64,000 bases of DNA from Tabrizicola aquatica (GTDB taxonomy: Bacteria > Pseudomonadota > Alphaproteobacteria > Rhodobacterales > Rhodobacteraceae). Under the pieces are notes generated by a model, which was given only the letters and a program-made list of their open reading frames with translations, did not search any database and was not told where the DNA came from. Shown here piece after piece: positions 1 through 9,337 of the stretch (positions within the stretch are counted from its first letter, which is position 1; every line of letters begins with the position of its first letter). The position numbers and the translations under genes are program-made. The DNA is taken from the NCBI RefSeq assembly GCF_002900975.1, contig NZ_PJON01000001.1:806001-870000 (forward strand), read 5' to 3'.

Positions 1-2411
1 TCGCGGGCGTCTTCGGTGGTCATGTCAAGAACGTCGGCTATGCTCTTGTTCTTGAATTTTATTTCCAAGGTCTCGCGGTTGTAGCGCTGGCCCTTGCAGG
101 TCTCGCAAGTCACATAGACATCGGGCAGGAAGTTCATCTCGATCTTCAACACGCCGTCGCCCTGACAGGCCTCGCACCGGCCGCCCTTGACGTTGAAGCT
201 GAACCGCCCCGGCCCGTAGCCGCGGGCTTTCGACTCGGGCAGGCCCGCAAACCAATCGCGGATCGGCGTGAAGGCCCCGGTGTAAGTGGCTGGATTTGAA
301 CGCGGAGTCCGGCCGATGGGCCGCTGGTCGATGTCGATGACCTTGTCCAGATGTTCAAACCCCTTGATCGTCTCGCAGGGGGCTGGCGTTTCATGCGCGC
401 CGTTCAGGCGCATCGCGGCGGTCTTGAACAGGGTCTCGATGGTCAACGAGGACTTGCCGCCGCCTGACACGCCGGTCACGCAGACGAACTTGCCCAGCGG
501 AAACTCGGCCGTGACGTTCTTCAGGTTGTTGCCCGTGGCGCCCACCACGGTCAGCGTCTTGCCGTTGCCCTTGCGGCGGGTCTTGGGCACGGCGATTTCG
601 CGGGTGCCCGAAAGATACTGCCCGGTCAGGCTGGCCGGATCGGCGGCCACCTGGGCGGGCGTCCCATGGCTGACCACGGTCCCGCCATGCACGCCGGCCC
701 CTGGCCCCATGTCAAAGACATAGTCGGCCTCGCGGATCGCGTCCTCGTCATGCTCGACCACCAGCACCGTATTCCCCGCATCGCGCAGGTTCTTCAGCGT
801 GGTCAGAAGCCGGTCATTGTCGCGCTGGTGGAGGCCGATACTCGGCTCATCCAGCACATACAGCACCCCGGTCAGGCCCGAACCGATCTGGCTGGCAAGT
901 CGAATCCGCTGCGACTCCCCGCCCGACAAGGTACCTGCGGCGCGGCTCATCGTCAGGTAGTTCAGGCCGACATTCACAAGGAATCCAAGGCGTTCGCGGA
1001 TTTCCTTAAGGATGGCCCGGGCGATTTCGTTCTGCTGTTTGGTCAGCGTCGCGGCCACGCCTTCGATCCAGGCAAAGCTTTCGGTGATCGACATCTGCAC
1101 CACCTGCCCGATGTGCAGGCCCGCGATCTTGACCGCCAGCGCCTCGGGCTTCAGCCGGTAGCCGCCGCAGGCCCCGCAGGCGCGGTTCGACTGATACCGC
1201 TCCATCTCCTCGCGGCTCCAGGCGCTGTCGGTCTCGCGGTAGCGGCGTTCCATGTTGGGGATGATCCCTTCATAGACGCGCTTCACCTGATAGACCCGCC
1301 CGCCTTCGTCATAGCGGAAGTCGATCTCCTCGCCCTTGGACCCGCGCAGGAACAGCTCCTTCACCGTGTCGGGCAGGTCCTTCCACTTGGCCTTCAGGTT
1401 GAAGCCGTAGTGTTTCGAGAGCGCCTCCATCGTCTGGGTCAGGTAGGGCGACTTCGACTTGGCCCAGGGCGCGATGGCGCCTTGCATCAGGGTCAGGTTC
1501 TGGTCCGGGACGACCAGGCGTTCGTCGAAGAACAACTCCATCCCAAGGCCATCGCAGACCGGGCAGGCCCCGAAGGGGGCGTTGAAGCTGAACAGGCGCG
1601 GCTCGATCTCGGCAATGGTGAAACCGCTGACCGGGCAGGCGAATTTCTCGGAATAGGTGATGCGGGTGGCGTCCTCGCCTTCCTTGACGTCGGCGAGTTC
1701 GATGACCGCGATCCCGTCGGCCAGGTTCAGCGCGGTGCGGAAACTGTCGGCGAGGCGGGTCTCGATCCCCTCTTTCACCACGATCCGATCAACCACCACG
1801 TCGATGTTGTGGCGGAACTTCTTGTCCAGGGTCGGCGGCTCCTCCAACTCGTAGAAGGCACCGTTGACCTTGACGCGCTGGAAGCCCTGCTTCCGAAGCT
1901 CCAGAAATTCCTTCCTATATTCGCCTTTCCGGTCCCGGATGATCGGGGCGAGGAGATAGGCCCGCGTCCCCTCTTCCATCGCCATCACCGCATCGACCAT
2001 GTCCTGCACCTGCATCGCGGTGATCGGCAGGCCGGTGGCGGGGCTGTAGGGCGTGCCGACGCGGGCAAAGAGCAGGCGGAGATAATCGTAGATCTCGGTG
2101 ACAGTCCCGACAGTGGAGCGCGGGTTCTTCGAGGTGGTCTTTTGTTCGATGCTGATAGCCGGCGACAGGCCCGAGATGTGGTCCACATCCGGCTTGCCCA
2201 TCATGTCCAGGAACTGCCGGGCATAGGCGCTGAGCGATTCGACATAGCGTCGCTGGCCTTCGGCATAGATCGTGTCGAAGGCCAGGCTGGACTTGCCCGA
2301 GCCGGACAGCCCGGTGATCACCACCAGCTGGTCCCGGGGAATCGAGACGTCGACGCCCTTCAGGTTATGCTCGCGCGCGCCGCGCACTTCGATGAACTTC
2401 TGTTCCGCCAT
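1..2411 (-). CDS. uvrA: Excinuclease ABC subunit A (UvrA), 3' end beyond the window
   Basis: UvrA is the damage-recognition ATPase of nucleotide excision repair and works in the cytoplasm with UvrB and UvrC. About 803 codons are visible from the ATG at 2411; the rest lies left of base 1. The start reads [18 protein letters not shown], followed by the Walker A motif GLSGSGKSS near residues 34-42, the insertion and signature regions typical of UvrA, and a CPVCDGLG zinc-binding half near residue 255. The second ATPase half runs off the edge. A GTTC-N7-GTTC box 67 bases upstream suggests LexA control. Identification is secure; only the truncation is a limit. Confidence 0.97.
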   Translation of the reverse strand, partial: MAEQKFIEVRGAREHNLKGVDVSIPRDQLVVITGLSGSGKSSLAFDTIYAEGQRRYVESLSAYARQFLDMMGKPDVDHISGLSPAISIEQKTTSKNPRSTVGTVTEIYDYLRLLFARVGTPYSPATGLPITAMQVQDMVDAVMAMEEGTRAYLLAPIIRDRKGEYRKEFLELRKQGFQRVKVNGAFYELEEPPTLDKKFRHNIDVVVDRIVVKEGIETRLADSFRTALNLADGIAVIELADVKEGEDATRITYSEKFACPVSGFTIAEIEPRLFSFNAPFGACPVCDGLGMELFFDERLVVPDQNLTLMQGAIAPWAKSKSPYLTQTMEALSKHYGFNLKAKWKDLPDTVKELFLRGSKGEEIDFRYDEGGRVYQVKRVYEGIIPNMERRYRETDSAWSREEMERYQSNRACGACGGYRLKPEALAVKIAGLHIGQVVQMSITESFAWIEGVAATLTKQQNEIARAILKEIRERLGFLVNVGLNYLTMSRAAGTLSGGESQRIRLASQIGSGLTGVLYVLDEPSIGLHQRDNDRLLTTLKNLRDAGNTVLVVEHDEDAIREADYVFDMGPGAGVHGGTVVSHGTPAQVAADPASLTGQYLSGTREIAVPKTRRKGNGKTLTVVGATGNNLKNVTAEFPLGKFVCVTGVSGGGKSSLTIETLFKTAAMRLNGAHETPAPCETIKGFEHLDKVIDIDQRPIGRTPRSNPATYTGAFTPIRDWFAGLPESKARGYGPGRFSFNVKGGRCEACQGDGVLKIEMNFLPDVYVTCETCKGQRYNRETLEIKFKNKSIADVLDMTTEDAR

Positions 2412-2477
2412 GACCGACCCCAAAGGTGCAGGCGCAAGACATAGGACGGTTTGGCCGAGTCTCCAACCGGAAAAAGT

Positions 2478-2492
2478 GAACGAAGCATGAAC
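2478..2492 (-). promoter_or_regulatory. Candidate LexA (SOS) box upstream of uvrA
   Basis: The plus strand reads GAAC-GAAGCAT-GAAC, which on the uvrA strand is GTTC-N7-GTTC. This direct repeat is the established LexA box of alphaproteobacteria such as Rhodobacter. It sits 67 bases before the uvrA start, in the divergent gap with the rhodanese gene. Exact half-sites, the correct spacer and the correct gene make this a strong call without experiment. Confidence 0.85.
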
Positions 2493-2570
2493 CACGCGCG
2501 GGCACAAGATTCCCCTTCACCTTTTCAGGTTTGAAGCTATATAGGTGAAAACCAATCCAAGGGGTGTCCC

Positions 2571-2930
2571 ATGTTCTCGTTCCTGCGTCCCGGTTCGTCA
2601 GCGGCCAAGCCCGATATCGCCCAGATCGCACAAGAGGTGGCCGAAGGTCGGATGCTGCTCTTGGACGTGCGCGAAGTGGCCGAGGCCAAGGCGTCCGGCC
2701 TTGCCAAGGACGCCCGGCTGATCCCGCTGTCGCTGTTGCCGCTGAAGGCCGACCCGCGTCAGCCGGGGTGTGAGTTGCCGCAGGGCCTGCCGGTGGCGGT
2801 CTATTGCGCCTCGGGCGCGCGGTCGGGGATGGCGGCGGATGTGCTGGGCCGGATGGGCTATGGCCCGGTGGTCAACCTGGGCGGCTTGCGCGACTGGGCG
2901 CAAGGCGGCGGGGCGGTGGTGGCCTACTGA
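2571..2930 (+). CDS. Single-domain rhodanese-like sulfurtransferase
   Basis: A 119-residue cytoplasmic protein made of one rhodanese domain. These proteins carry sulfane sulfur as a persulfide on an active-site cysteine. The active loop is YCASGARSG with Cys79, and the upstream LLDVREVAE segment is the conserved CH2A-like motif. It is transcribed away from uvrA, and its last seven bases overlap the convergent MFS gene. The ATG follows an AAGGGG ribosome site. The physiological acceptor cannot be read from the sequence. Confidence 0.85.
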   Translation: MFSFLRPGSSAAKPDIAQIAQEVAEGRMLLLDVREVAEAKASGLAKDARLIPLSLLPLKADPRQPGCELPQGLPVAVYCASGARSGMAADVLGRMGYGPVVNLGGLRDWAQGGGAVVAY

Positions 2931-4081
2931 TTCCGCAGACGGCGGGCGCGCTGGACGGCGTGGACCGCGATTCCGATCCCGCACAGTAGAACAGCGGCGA
3001 TAGTCAGACCCGACGGTCCCGAACCGGCCAGCAAGGCCGCAAGGACCGGCGTGCCGGTGGTGGTGCCCAGGTTCCCCAGCTGGGCAACAGCACCGGCAGC
3101 GCGTGCGCGATCCCCGGCGCTGGCGTTCAGCTCGGGGATCGCCGCGAAGCTGGCGCCCTGCACGATCCCCAGGGCGCCCGACAGCAGGAAGCCGCCCGCC
3201 ACCATCCCGGCGCCCTGCCCCCAGAACAGCCACAGCAGCAGAAAGCCGGGAATCGCCACGGCATAGCCCGCCTGGACCAGGCGCACCGCACTCATCCGGC
3301 CCAGAAGCCAGACCCCCAACGTCAGCGACACGGCGATGGAGACGAGCGGCATCCCGGCCGCGATCAGCGCGCGGTGGGTGGCAGGTGTCTCGGGCGGCAA
3401 GAGGGTCAGGATGGCGACATAAAGGAAGGTATAGCAGCAGAACCCCATCGCCGGGGCCGCAAGGCGGGGCGAGGCGTAGATCTGCGCATGCTGGGCCAAG
3501 AGGTTCCCCATCGGCAGCGCCGCCCCGCGCGGATCAGGCGGCAGGGTCAGCGCCAGTATCGCGGATAGGGCGGCCATATAGGCGGCATGGCCCAGGAACA
3601 GTCCCGTTGGCGTGGCATAGGGGCCGATCAGCGCCAGGACGGCATAGGTCACGCCGAAGAACGACGACCACAGCGTCATTGCCAGGGGGCGGCGCGTCTC
3701 GGGTGCAAGGGTCGCGATCATCGTGGGGCCGACCACGACGATGGCAAGGTGGCTGGCCCCTTCGATGATCCGGCTGGCCAGCATCAGCGGATAGGCCGGC
3801 AGCAGCGATTGCAGCGCCGACATCGCCGCCCCGGCGGCCAGCGCGGCGACGATGGCCCGGCGCGGGCCGACGCGGGCGACCAGCAGGCCGGCGGTGGTGC
3901 CGAAGATCAGCCCGACCATGCCGACGATGGACACGACCAAGCCAAGCGCGACCTCTCCGTTCCCGCCATAACCGGCGCGCAAGGTTTCATAGAGGATCGA
4001 GATCTTCCCGAATTGCGCCGCAGCCCCCAGGCCGGCACACCATAGGAGAAGGACAAGGATCATCGGGGGAAGGCTGCGCAT
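2924..4081 (-). CDS. Major facilitator superfamily transporter
   Basis: A 385-residue inner-membrane protein with about twelve hydrophobic segments and MFS features such as the small basic loops LVARVGPRR and LLGRMSAVR between helices. The N-terminus (MRSLPPMILVLLLWCAGLGAA) starts directly in a membrane segment. The helix-2/3 loop and an internal ARVGPRRA segment resemble drug- and sugar-efflux type carriers, but substrate cannot be assigned. It is divergent from the DUF6152-like gene at 4185 and converges on the rhodanese gene. Confidence 0.8.
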   Translation of the reverse strand: MRSLPPMILVLLLWCAGLGAAAQFGKISILYETLRAGYGGNGEVALGLVVSIVGMVGLIFGTTAGLLVARVGPRRAIVAALAAGAAMSALQSLLPAYPLMLASRIIEGASHLAIVVVGPTMIATLAPETRRPLAMTLWSSFFGVTYAVLALIGPYATPTGLFLGHAAYMAALSAILALTLPPDPRGAALPMGNLLAQHAQIYASPRLAAPAMGFCCYTFLYVAILTLLPPETPATHRALIAAGMPLVSIAVSLTLGVWLLGRMSAVRLVQAGYAVAIPGFLLLWLFWGQGAGMVAGGFLLSGALGIVQGASFAAIPELNASAGDRARAAGAVAQLGNLGTTTGTPVLAALLAGSGPSGLTIAAVLLCGIGIAVHAVQRARRLRNQ

Positions 4082-4184
4082 GATGGCGCGACCCTAGACC
4101 AGCGGCGGGGCAAGGAAAAGCTGTCGGGCTTGTGATTTGTCTAGGCACGCCCCGCGCCCGATCATGCCGTGGATGGAGAACCCG

Positions 4185-4550
4185 ATGACCCTTGCCCGCC
4201 GCCTGTTCCTTGTCACCCTTCTGGCCCTGCCCGCCCTGCCCGCCCTGGCCCATCACGGCTGGCGCTGGACCGAGGATGGCGCATTCGAATTGACCGGCCA
4301 AATCACCGCGGCCCAGCTTGACAACCCGCACGGCCTGCTGACGGTCGAGGCGAATGGCGAGGTCTGGACGGTCGAGGTCGGGCAACCCTGGCGCAACGAA
4401 CGGGCAGGCGTGACCGACGCGATGCTGGCCCCGGGGGCCGAGATCACCGCACGCGGCCAGCGCTCGGCCGATCCGGCGCAGCTGGTGATGAAGGCGGAAC
4501 GGCTGCTGATCGGCGGCACCACCTACGACCTTTATCCCGACCGCCCGTGA
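4185..4550 (+). CDS. Secreted DUF6152-like protein
   Basis: A 121-residue exported protein: MTLARRLFLVTLLALPALPALA is a signal peptide with a likely Ala-X-Ala cleavage, followed by HHGWRW. The mature part resembles the DUF6152 family of small periplasmic proteins, which often begin with AHHGW and sit beside a membrane partner. The start at 4185 was chosen over upstream ATGs because GGAGA lies at the right distance and the signal peptide then starts cleanly. It overlaps the next gene, so the two probably act together. Function is unknown; a metal or redox role for the HH motif is only a guess. Confidence 0.7.
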   Translation: MTLARRLFLVTLLALPALPALAHHGWRWTEDGAFELTGQITAAQLDNPHGLLTVEANGEVWTVEVGQPWRNERAGVTDAMLAPGAEITARGQRSADPAQLVMKAERLLIGGTTYDLYPDRP

Positions 4551-4960
4551 TCGAGGCGCTGGAGGCCAGCACCCTGGCCGAGCATCTGCGCCGGTCGCGC
4601 TGGACCTATTCGCTGGTCAATGCCGGGCATATCCTGGGGATCGCGGTGCTGGTCGGGGCGCTGGTGCCGATGCATCTGCAACGGCTGCGCGGCGCGGCCC
4701 CGCTGGAGGGAATCTTGCGGCCCTATGCCATGGCCGGGCTGGCCTTGGCTATGGGATGCGGGGCGCTTTTGTTCCTGGCCCAGGGGTCGGACTATCTGGC
4801 AAACCCCTGGTTTCAGGCGAAGATCGCGCTGCTGGCGGCGGCGTTGGCCCATGCCGGCTGGCATCTGCGGGCCGAGGTGGTTCCGGCCCGCGCCGCCATC
4901 GCCTCGCTTGCGCTGTGGCTGATGGTGCTTGTCGCGGGCCGCATGATTGCCTTCGCCTAG
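4547..4960 (+). CDS. Small integral membrane protein, partner of the DUF6152-like protein
   Basis: A 137-residue protein with about four hydrophobic helices and little soluble sequence (LVNAGHILGIAVLVGALVP, YAMAGLALAMGCGALLFLAQ and two more). It resembles DUF6644/DUF2214-type membrane proteins. It begins with GTG inside the stop of the preceding gene (overlap 4547-4550), indicating translational coupling. His residues in helix 2 (AGHILG) and near helix 4 (LAHAGWHL) could bind haem or a metal, but this is inference. Its end overlaps the convergent lpdA by four bases. Confidence 0.65.
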   Translation: MIEALEASTLAEHLRRSRWTYSLVNAGHILGIAVLVGALVPMHLQRLRGAAPLEGILRPYAMAGLALAMGCGALLFLAQGSDYLANPWFQAKIALLAAALAHAGWHLRAEVVPARAAIASLALWLMVLVAGRMIAFA

Positions 4961-6354
4961 AAGTGCAGCGCGCGGCCGTAGGCGTCCAGGACAGATTCGT
5001 GCATCATCTCGGACAGGGTTGGGTGCGGGAAGACCGTGTTCATCAGGTCCTCTTCCGTCGTCTCCAGCGTGCGGCCGATGACATAGCCCTGGATCAGTTC
5101 GGTCACTTCCGCGCCGACCATGTGGGCCCCCAGAAGCTCTCCGGTCTTGGCGTCGAACACGGTTTTCACCAGCCCCTCAGGCTCGCCCAGGGCGATGGCC
5201 TTGCCGTTGCCGATGAAGGGGAAGCGGCCGACCTTTACCGTATGACCGGCCGCCTTGGCCTTTTCCTCGGTCAGGCCGACGCTGGCGACTTGCGGGTGGC
5301 AATAGGTGCAGCCGGCGATGGAGTTCGGCTTGATCGGATGCGGATGACCGCCCGCGATCAGTTCGGCCACCATCACGCCCTCATGGCTGGCCTTGTGCGC
5401 CAGCCAAGGCGCGCCGGCGATGTCGCCGATGGCATAAACCCCCTCAACCCCGGTGCGGCAGTATTCGTCGGTCACGACATGCGTGCGGTCGATCTTCACG
5501 CCCAGGGCCTCCAGCCCCAGATCCTCGACATTGCCGACGATGCCGACGGCGGAAATCACCGTGTCAAAGTCCTGCGTGGTGACCTTGCCGTCCTGTTCGA
5601 CATGCGCGGTCACGCCGACGCCCGGCTTGCGGTCCAGCTTCTTGACCGCGGCCTTTTCCAGGATCTTCATCCCCTGCTTCACGAACTGCTTTTTCGCGAA
5701 GGCCGAGATTTCGGCGTCCTCGACCGGCAGGATGCGGTCCATCACCTCGACCACCGTGGTATCGGCGCCGAGGGTGCTGAAGAAGCTGGCGAATTCGATG
5801 CCGATGGCACCCGAGCCGATGACCAGCAGTTTCTTCGGCATCCGCGTCGCGACCAGCGCGTGGCGGTAGGACCAGACCAGGTCGCCATCCGCTTCCAGAC
5901 CCGGCAACTCACGCGCCCGCGCCCCGGTGGCAAGGATGATCGACTTTGCGGTCAACTCCTCGGTGCCCTTGTCGGTCTTGACCGAGACAGTTCCCTTGGC
6001 CGGGATCGTCGCGGTGCCCATGAAGACCGTGACCTTGTTCTTCTTCATCAGATGGCCGATGCCGCCCGAAAGCTGCTTGGCCACCGCCCGGCTGCGTGCG
6101 ACGACGGCGGGCAGGTCATAGCCGATGCCCTGGGCAGAAAGGCCGAATTCCTTGGCGCGGTGCATCAGGTGAAAGACCTCGGCGCTGCGCAGAAGTGCCT
6201 TGGTCGGGATGCAGCCCCAGTTCAGGCAGATGCCGCCCAGGTTTTCCCGTTCGACGATCGCGACCTTCAGCCCCAGTTGGCTGGCACGGATGGCCGCGAC
6301 ATAGCCCCCCGGTCCGGCACCGATCACGATCACGTCGAAGCTTTGGCTGGCCAT
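4957..6354 (-). CDS. lpdA: Dihydrolipoyl dehydrogenase (E3)
   Basis: A 465-residue flavoprotein disulfide reductase that reoxidises dihydrolipoamide in 2-oxoacid dehydrogenase and glycine-cleavage complexes. Visible features are the FAD motif VIGAGPGGYVAAIRA (residues 10-24), the redox pair in GGICLNWGCIPTK (Cys43 and Cys48), the NAD motif VIGSGAIGIEFASFF, the second FAD site CRTGVEGVYAIGDI, and the C-terminal FPHPTLSE His-Glu pair. The start at 6354 has GGGAGGAAGA just upstream and gives the usual family N-terminus; an in-frame ATG further out (6405) lacks this. No E1 or E2 gene is adjacent, so it may serve several complexes. Confidence 0.95.
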   Translation of the reverse strand: MASQSFDVIVIGAGPGGYVAAIRASQLGLKVAIVERENLGGICLNWGCIPTKALLRSAEVFHLMHRAKEFGLSAQGIGYDLPAVVARSRAVAKQLSGGIGHLMKKNKVTVFMGTATIPAKGTVSVKTDKGTEELTAKSIILATGARARELPGLEADGDLVWSYRHALVATRMPKKLLVIGSGAIGIEFASFFSTLGADTTVVEVMDRILPVEDAEISAFAKKQFVKQGMKILEKAAVKKLDRKPGVGVTAHVEQDGKVTTQDFDTVISAVGIVGNVEDLGLEALGVKIDRTHVVTDEYCRTGVEGVYAIGDIAGAPWLAHKASHEGVMVAELIAGGHPHPIKPNSIAGCTYCHPQVASVGLTEEKAKAAGHTVKVGRFPFIGNGKAIALGEPEGLVKTVFDAKTGELLGAHMVGAEVTELIQGYVIGRTLETTEEDLMNTVFPHPTLSEMMHESVLDAYGRALHF

Positions 6355-6428
6355 TCTTCCCTCCCTGGAAAAGTAGTTTGCCCTTAAACTATTCCGAAAA
6401 CCCAAGCAATAAAGGCCGCGCCGTGGCC

Positions 6429-7010
6429 CTATGCATCAGGCGCATGGCTGCGCAGGCCGTTCACCACGGCCATATAGCCGCCCTGATCGAGATAGGCCTG
6501 CTCTTCCGGGCTGCTACTCCGACCCAGCGCGGCGTTGCGCGTGGGAAAGCGGCCAAAGCGGGCGATCACCTGTTGATGGGCGCGGGCATGCAGGGCCATT
6601 TCGGGGTCAGAGGACAGCCGTTCGGTCAGCAGTTGCACGGCAAGGGCCTGGTCGGCGGGGTCCTCGGAGTGTTCGAACGGCAGATAGAAGAACTGCCGCT
6701 CGGGCTCTGGCGCGGCCATGTCCCAGCCCTCGGCCACCGCCTTGCGCGCGGCGGCAAGGGCCAGGGGATCGGTGGCGAAGGCCTGTGCCGTGCCCCGGTG
6801 GATGTTGCGCGGGATCTGGTCGGTCAGGATCAGATAGGCCAGCGTGCCGACCGTGCCGTCGACCCAATGCTCCAGCCCGCCATCCCGCGCGGCCTGCCAG
6901 AGATCGGCAAACTCGGCGCAAGCCTGGTCAATCTCGGCGCTGCCCTTGTACCAGCCTTCGGGGCCGATCTCGTGCAGCCAGAATTCCAGCACCTCGACGG
7001 GGTCGGACAT
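6429..7010 (-). CDS. DUF924 family protein
   Basis: A 193-residue soluble protein starting MSDPVEVLEFWLHEIGPE, the characteristic opening of the DUF924 (TPR-like, COG3803) family. Conserved blocks seen are LTDQIPRNIHRGTAQAFATD, FFYLPFEHSED and RFGRFPTRNAALGR. The family is widespread in proteobacteria and its role is unknown. The start at 7010 was preferred because it matches the family beginning; the frame remains open to 7061 without matching sequence. It is a lone gene between lpdA and an MFS gene. Confidence 0.85.
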   Translation of the reverse strand: MSDPVEVLEFWLHEIGPEGWYKGSAEIDQACAEFADLWQAARDGGLEHWVDGTVGTLAYLILTDQIPRNIHRGTAQAFATDPLALAAARKAVAEGWDMAAPEPERQFFYLPFEHSEDPADQALAVQLLTERLSSDPEMALHARAHQQVIARFGRFPTRNAALGRSSSPEEQAYLDQGGYMAVVNGLRSHAPDA

Positions 7011-7070
7011 GGGCACCTGCCTTTCAAGGCAAAGCCTTGCAGGGTTCGGCCCGGATCGCAACCGTCGATG

Positions 7071-8297
7071 TCAGTCCTTGGCGGCCTCGTCCAGCACGGC
7101 CCCCACGGCCAGCGGCGAGGCGGTGGGGGTGACGGTGCGGAAGGCCCCGGTGACCTGCGGCGCGGCGCGGCGGGACATCCGGTAAAGGGCATAGCCGGTC
7201 AGCGCGACGTAAAGGATGCCGATGAACAGGAAAAAGCCGCGCGGGCCCACGGTCTCCATCATCCAGCCGGTGGCGGTGGGGCCGAAGATCGCGCCAAAGC
7301 CGTTCAGGAAGATCAGCCCGGCCGAGGCGGCAGCCATCTGGTCGCGGCCAAGGAAGTCGTTGGTATAGGCGATCAGCAGGGCATAGACCGGGTTCGTGAT
7401 CCCGCCCAGCAAAAGCGCGACCAGGATCAGCGCCGGAAACGGCAGCGGCACCAGACCCGCGACCAGCATCACCACCGCCGCGACCGCCGACAGGCCCATG
7501 ATCAGCATCCGCCGGTCCATCCGGTCCGACGCCCAGCCAATCGGATATTGCAGCACCAGCCCGCCGACATAAAGCGCGCCGACGAAGATCGAGATCTCGC
7601 GCAGGCTTAAGCCCTCTTGCGCGCCCCAGACGGCGGCCATGCCGAACATGGCCGAAAAGACCCCCCCGGTCAGCAGCATGCCCACACAGCCCAGGGGCGA
7701 GATCTGGAAAAGCTCGCGGAACGGCAGGCGGCGGGTCGTGTCGAAGGCAGGCGCAGGCGTCGCGGCCAGCAGGATCGGCATGAAGGCCAGCGAGACCAGG
7801 ACCGAGGGCACGATGAACAGCGCAAAGCCCGTGGGGTCGGGCAGGTTAAGCAGGACCTGGCTGGCGATGATTCCCAGCATCTGCACGATCATGTAGGCCG
7901 ACAGCGCCTGACCCCTGGTTTCATTGCTGGCGGTGTTGTTCAGCCAGCTTTCCGCCGTGATGTAGATGCCGGAAAAGCAGAACCCCGCCAGCACCCGCAG
8001 CAGCGTCCAGGCCAGCCAGTCGGGGTAGACCGGATAGATCACCAGGATCGCCGAGATCAGCGAACCCAGGGCGGCAAAGACCCGCACATGGCCGACCTGC
8101 CGGATCAGCTTGGGCGCCGCCCAGGACCCGAACAGGAACCCGGCGAAATAGGCCGCCATGACATAGGACAGCTGATAGGTCGTGAACCCCTCCAGATTGC
8201 CGCGGATGCCCAGAAGCGTGCCCTGGATGCCGTTGCCGACCATCAGCAGCATGACACCCAGCAAAAGCGGCCAGGAATGGGTCAGGACTTTCAGCAT
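7071..8297 (-). CDS. MFS transporter, YcaD-like
   Basis: A 408-residue inner-membrane carrier with about twelve helices. The pattern [19 protein letters not shown], the AESWLNNTASNETRGQALSAY segment after helix 5 and the long GASDR-type loop (IGWASDRMDRRML) are typical of the YcaD/UMF branch of MFS. Substrate unknown. Its ATG shares one base with the end of queA, so it is the last gene of the run AsmA-like, queA, MFS on the minus strand. Confidence 0.85.
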   Translation of the reverse strand: MLKVLTHSWPLLLGVMLLMVGNGIQGTLLGIRGNLEGFTTYQLSYVMAAYFAGFLFGSWAAPKLIRQVGHVRVFAALGSLISAILVIYPVYPDWLAWTLLRVLAGFCFSGIYITAESWLNNTASNETRGQALSAYMIVQMLGIIASQVLLNLPDPTGFALFIVPSVLVSLAFMPILLAATPAPAFDTTRRLPFRELFQISPLGCVGMLLTGGVFSAMFGMAAVWGAQEGLSLREISIFVGALYVGGLVLQYPIGWASDRMDRRMLIMGLSAVAAVVMLVAGLVPLPFPALILVALLLGGITNPVYALLIAYTNDFLGRDQMAAASAGLIFLNGFGAIFGPTATGWMMETVGPRGFFLFIGILYVALTGYALYRMSRRAAPQVTGAFRTVTPTASPLAVGAVLDEAAKD

Positions 8298-9337
8298 CAG
8301 GGCCCCGGGATCAGAAGCGAGCTGTCGCCATACGAGAAGAAGCGGTAGCCCTGTTGGATCGCATGGCTATAGATCGCGTCGATGCGCTGCTTGCCCATAA
8401 GCGCCGAGACCAGCATCATCAGCGTCGATTTCGGCAGGTGAAAGTTGGTCATCAGCGCATCGGTCACCCGGAAGCGGTAGCCGGGATAGATGAAGATGTC
8501 GGTCTCGCCTTCCCAGGCGTGCAGGGTCCCGGCCTCATTGGCCGCGCTTTCGATCAGCCGCAGCGCGGTGGTGCCGACCGGGATCACCCGGCCCCCCGCC
8601 CGTTTCGTCGCGTTGATCTCCTCGGCCGCCGCGGCGGTGACGCGGCCCCATTCGGCGTGCATCCGGTGGGTGGTCACATCCTCGACCTTGACCGGCAGGA
8701 AGGTACCGGCACCGACATGCAGGGTGACCTCGGTGAACTCCACCCCCTTGGCGGCAAGGGCGCGGAGGAGTGGCTCGTCGAAATGCAAGCTGGCCGTCGG
8801 GGCCGCGACAGCGCCGGCATGACGGGCAAAGACGGTCTGGTAATCGGTGCGGTCCTGGTCATCGGCCGCGCGCTTGGCGGCGATATAGGGCGGCAGGGGC
8901 ATCACCCCGGCCTCGGCCAGGGCCGCGTCGAAATCCTCGCCGGTCAGGTCGAAGGCCAGCACAAGGTCGGTCTCGGACTTCTCGGCCACCCGGGCCGACA
9001 GCCGGTCCGAAAACCGGATCACCTCGCCCGCCTGCACCTTGCGCAGGGGCTTGGCCAGGGCGCGCCAGCCCTGGGCCAGGGGTTCCAGCAGGGTGATTTC
9101 CACCTTGGCCACCGCCTCGCCGCGCTGGCGGGTGCCGTACAGGCGCGCGGGCAGGACCTTGGTGTTGTTCAGCACCAGCCGGTCGCCGGGGCGGAAGATG
9201 TCGATCAGGTCGCTGACCCGCCGGTCGCTGATCCGCTCGCCTTCCGCCAGCAGAAGCCGGGCCGACGTGCGCGGCCGCGCGGGGCGGGTGGCAATCAGCC
9301 CCTCGGGCAGGTGAAAGTCGAAATCGGCCAGCTTCAT
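8297..9337 (-). CDS. queA: S-adenosylmethionine:tRNA ribosyltransferase-isomerase
   Basis: QueA (346 residues) transfers and isomerises the ribosyl part of S-adenosylmethionine onto 7-aminomethyl-7-deazaguanine in tRNA, forming epoxyqueuosine at the wobble base of His, Asp, Asn and Tyr tRNAs. The protein begins [20 protein letters not shown] and contains [34 protein letters not shown] and [16 protein letters not shown], all diagnostic. Full family length. It overlaps the upstream AsmA-like gene by four bases (ATGA) and touches the downstream MFS gene, so the three are probably one transcript. Two tRNA-Asp genes, which are QueA-pathway substrates, lie elsewhere in the window. Confidence 0.97.
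   Translation of the reverse strand: MKLADFDFHLPEGLIATRPARPRTSARLLLAEGERISDRRVSDLIDIFRPGDRLVLNNTKVLPARLYGTRQRGEAVAKVEITLLEPLAQGWRALAKPLRKVQAGEVIRFSDRLSARVAEKSETDLVLAFDLTGEDFDAALAEAGVMPLPPYIAAKRAADDQDRTDYQTVFARHAGAVAAPTASLHFDEPLLRALAAKGVEFTEVTLHVGAGTFLPVKVEDVTTHRMHAEWGRVTAAAAEEINATKRAGGRVIPVGTTALRLIESAANEAGTLHAWEGETDIFIYPGYRFRVTDALMTNFHLPKSTLMMLVSALMGKQRIDAIYSHAIQQGYRFFSYGDSSLLIPGP

Noticed and set aside
666-2444. A long open frame on the plus strand across uvrA
   Set aside because: It lies fully antisense to uvrA, is rich in Arg, Gly and His as GC-rich shadows are, and has no ribosome site or domain.
6365-6392. AGTTTGCCCTTAAACT-like palindrome before lpdA
   Set aside because: Only five bases per arm, expected by chance over this window, and no known regulator matched.
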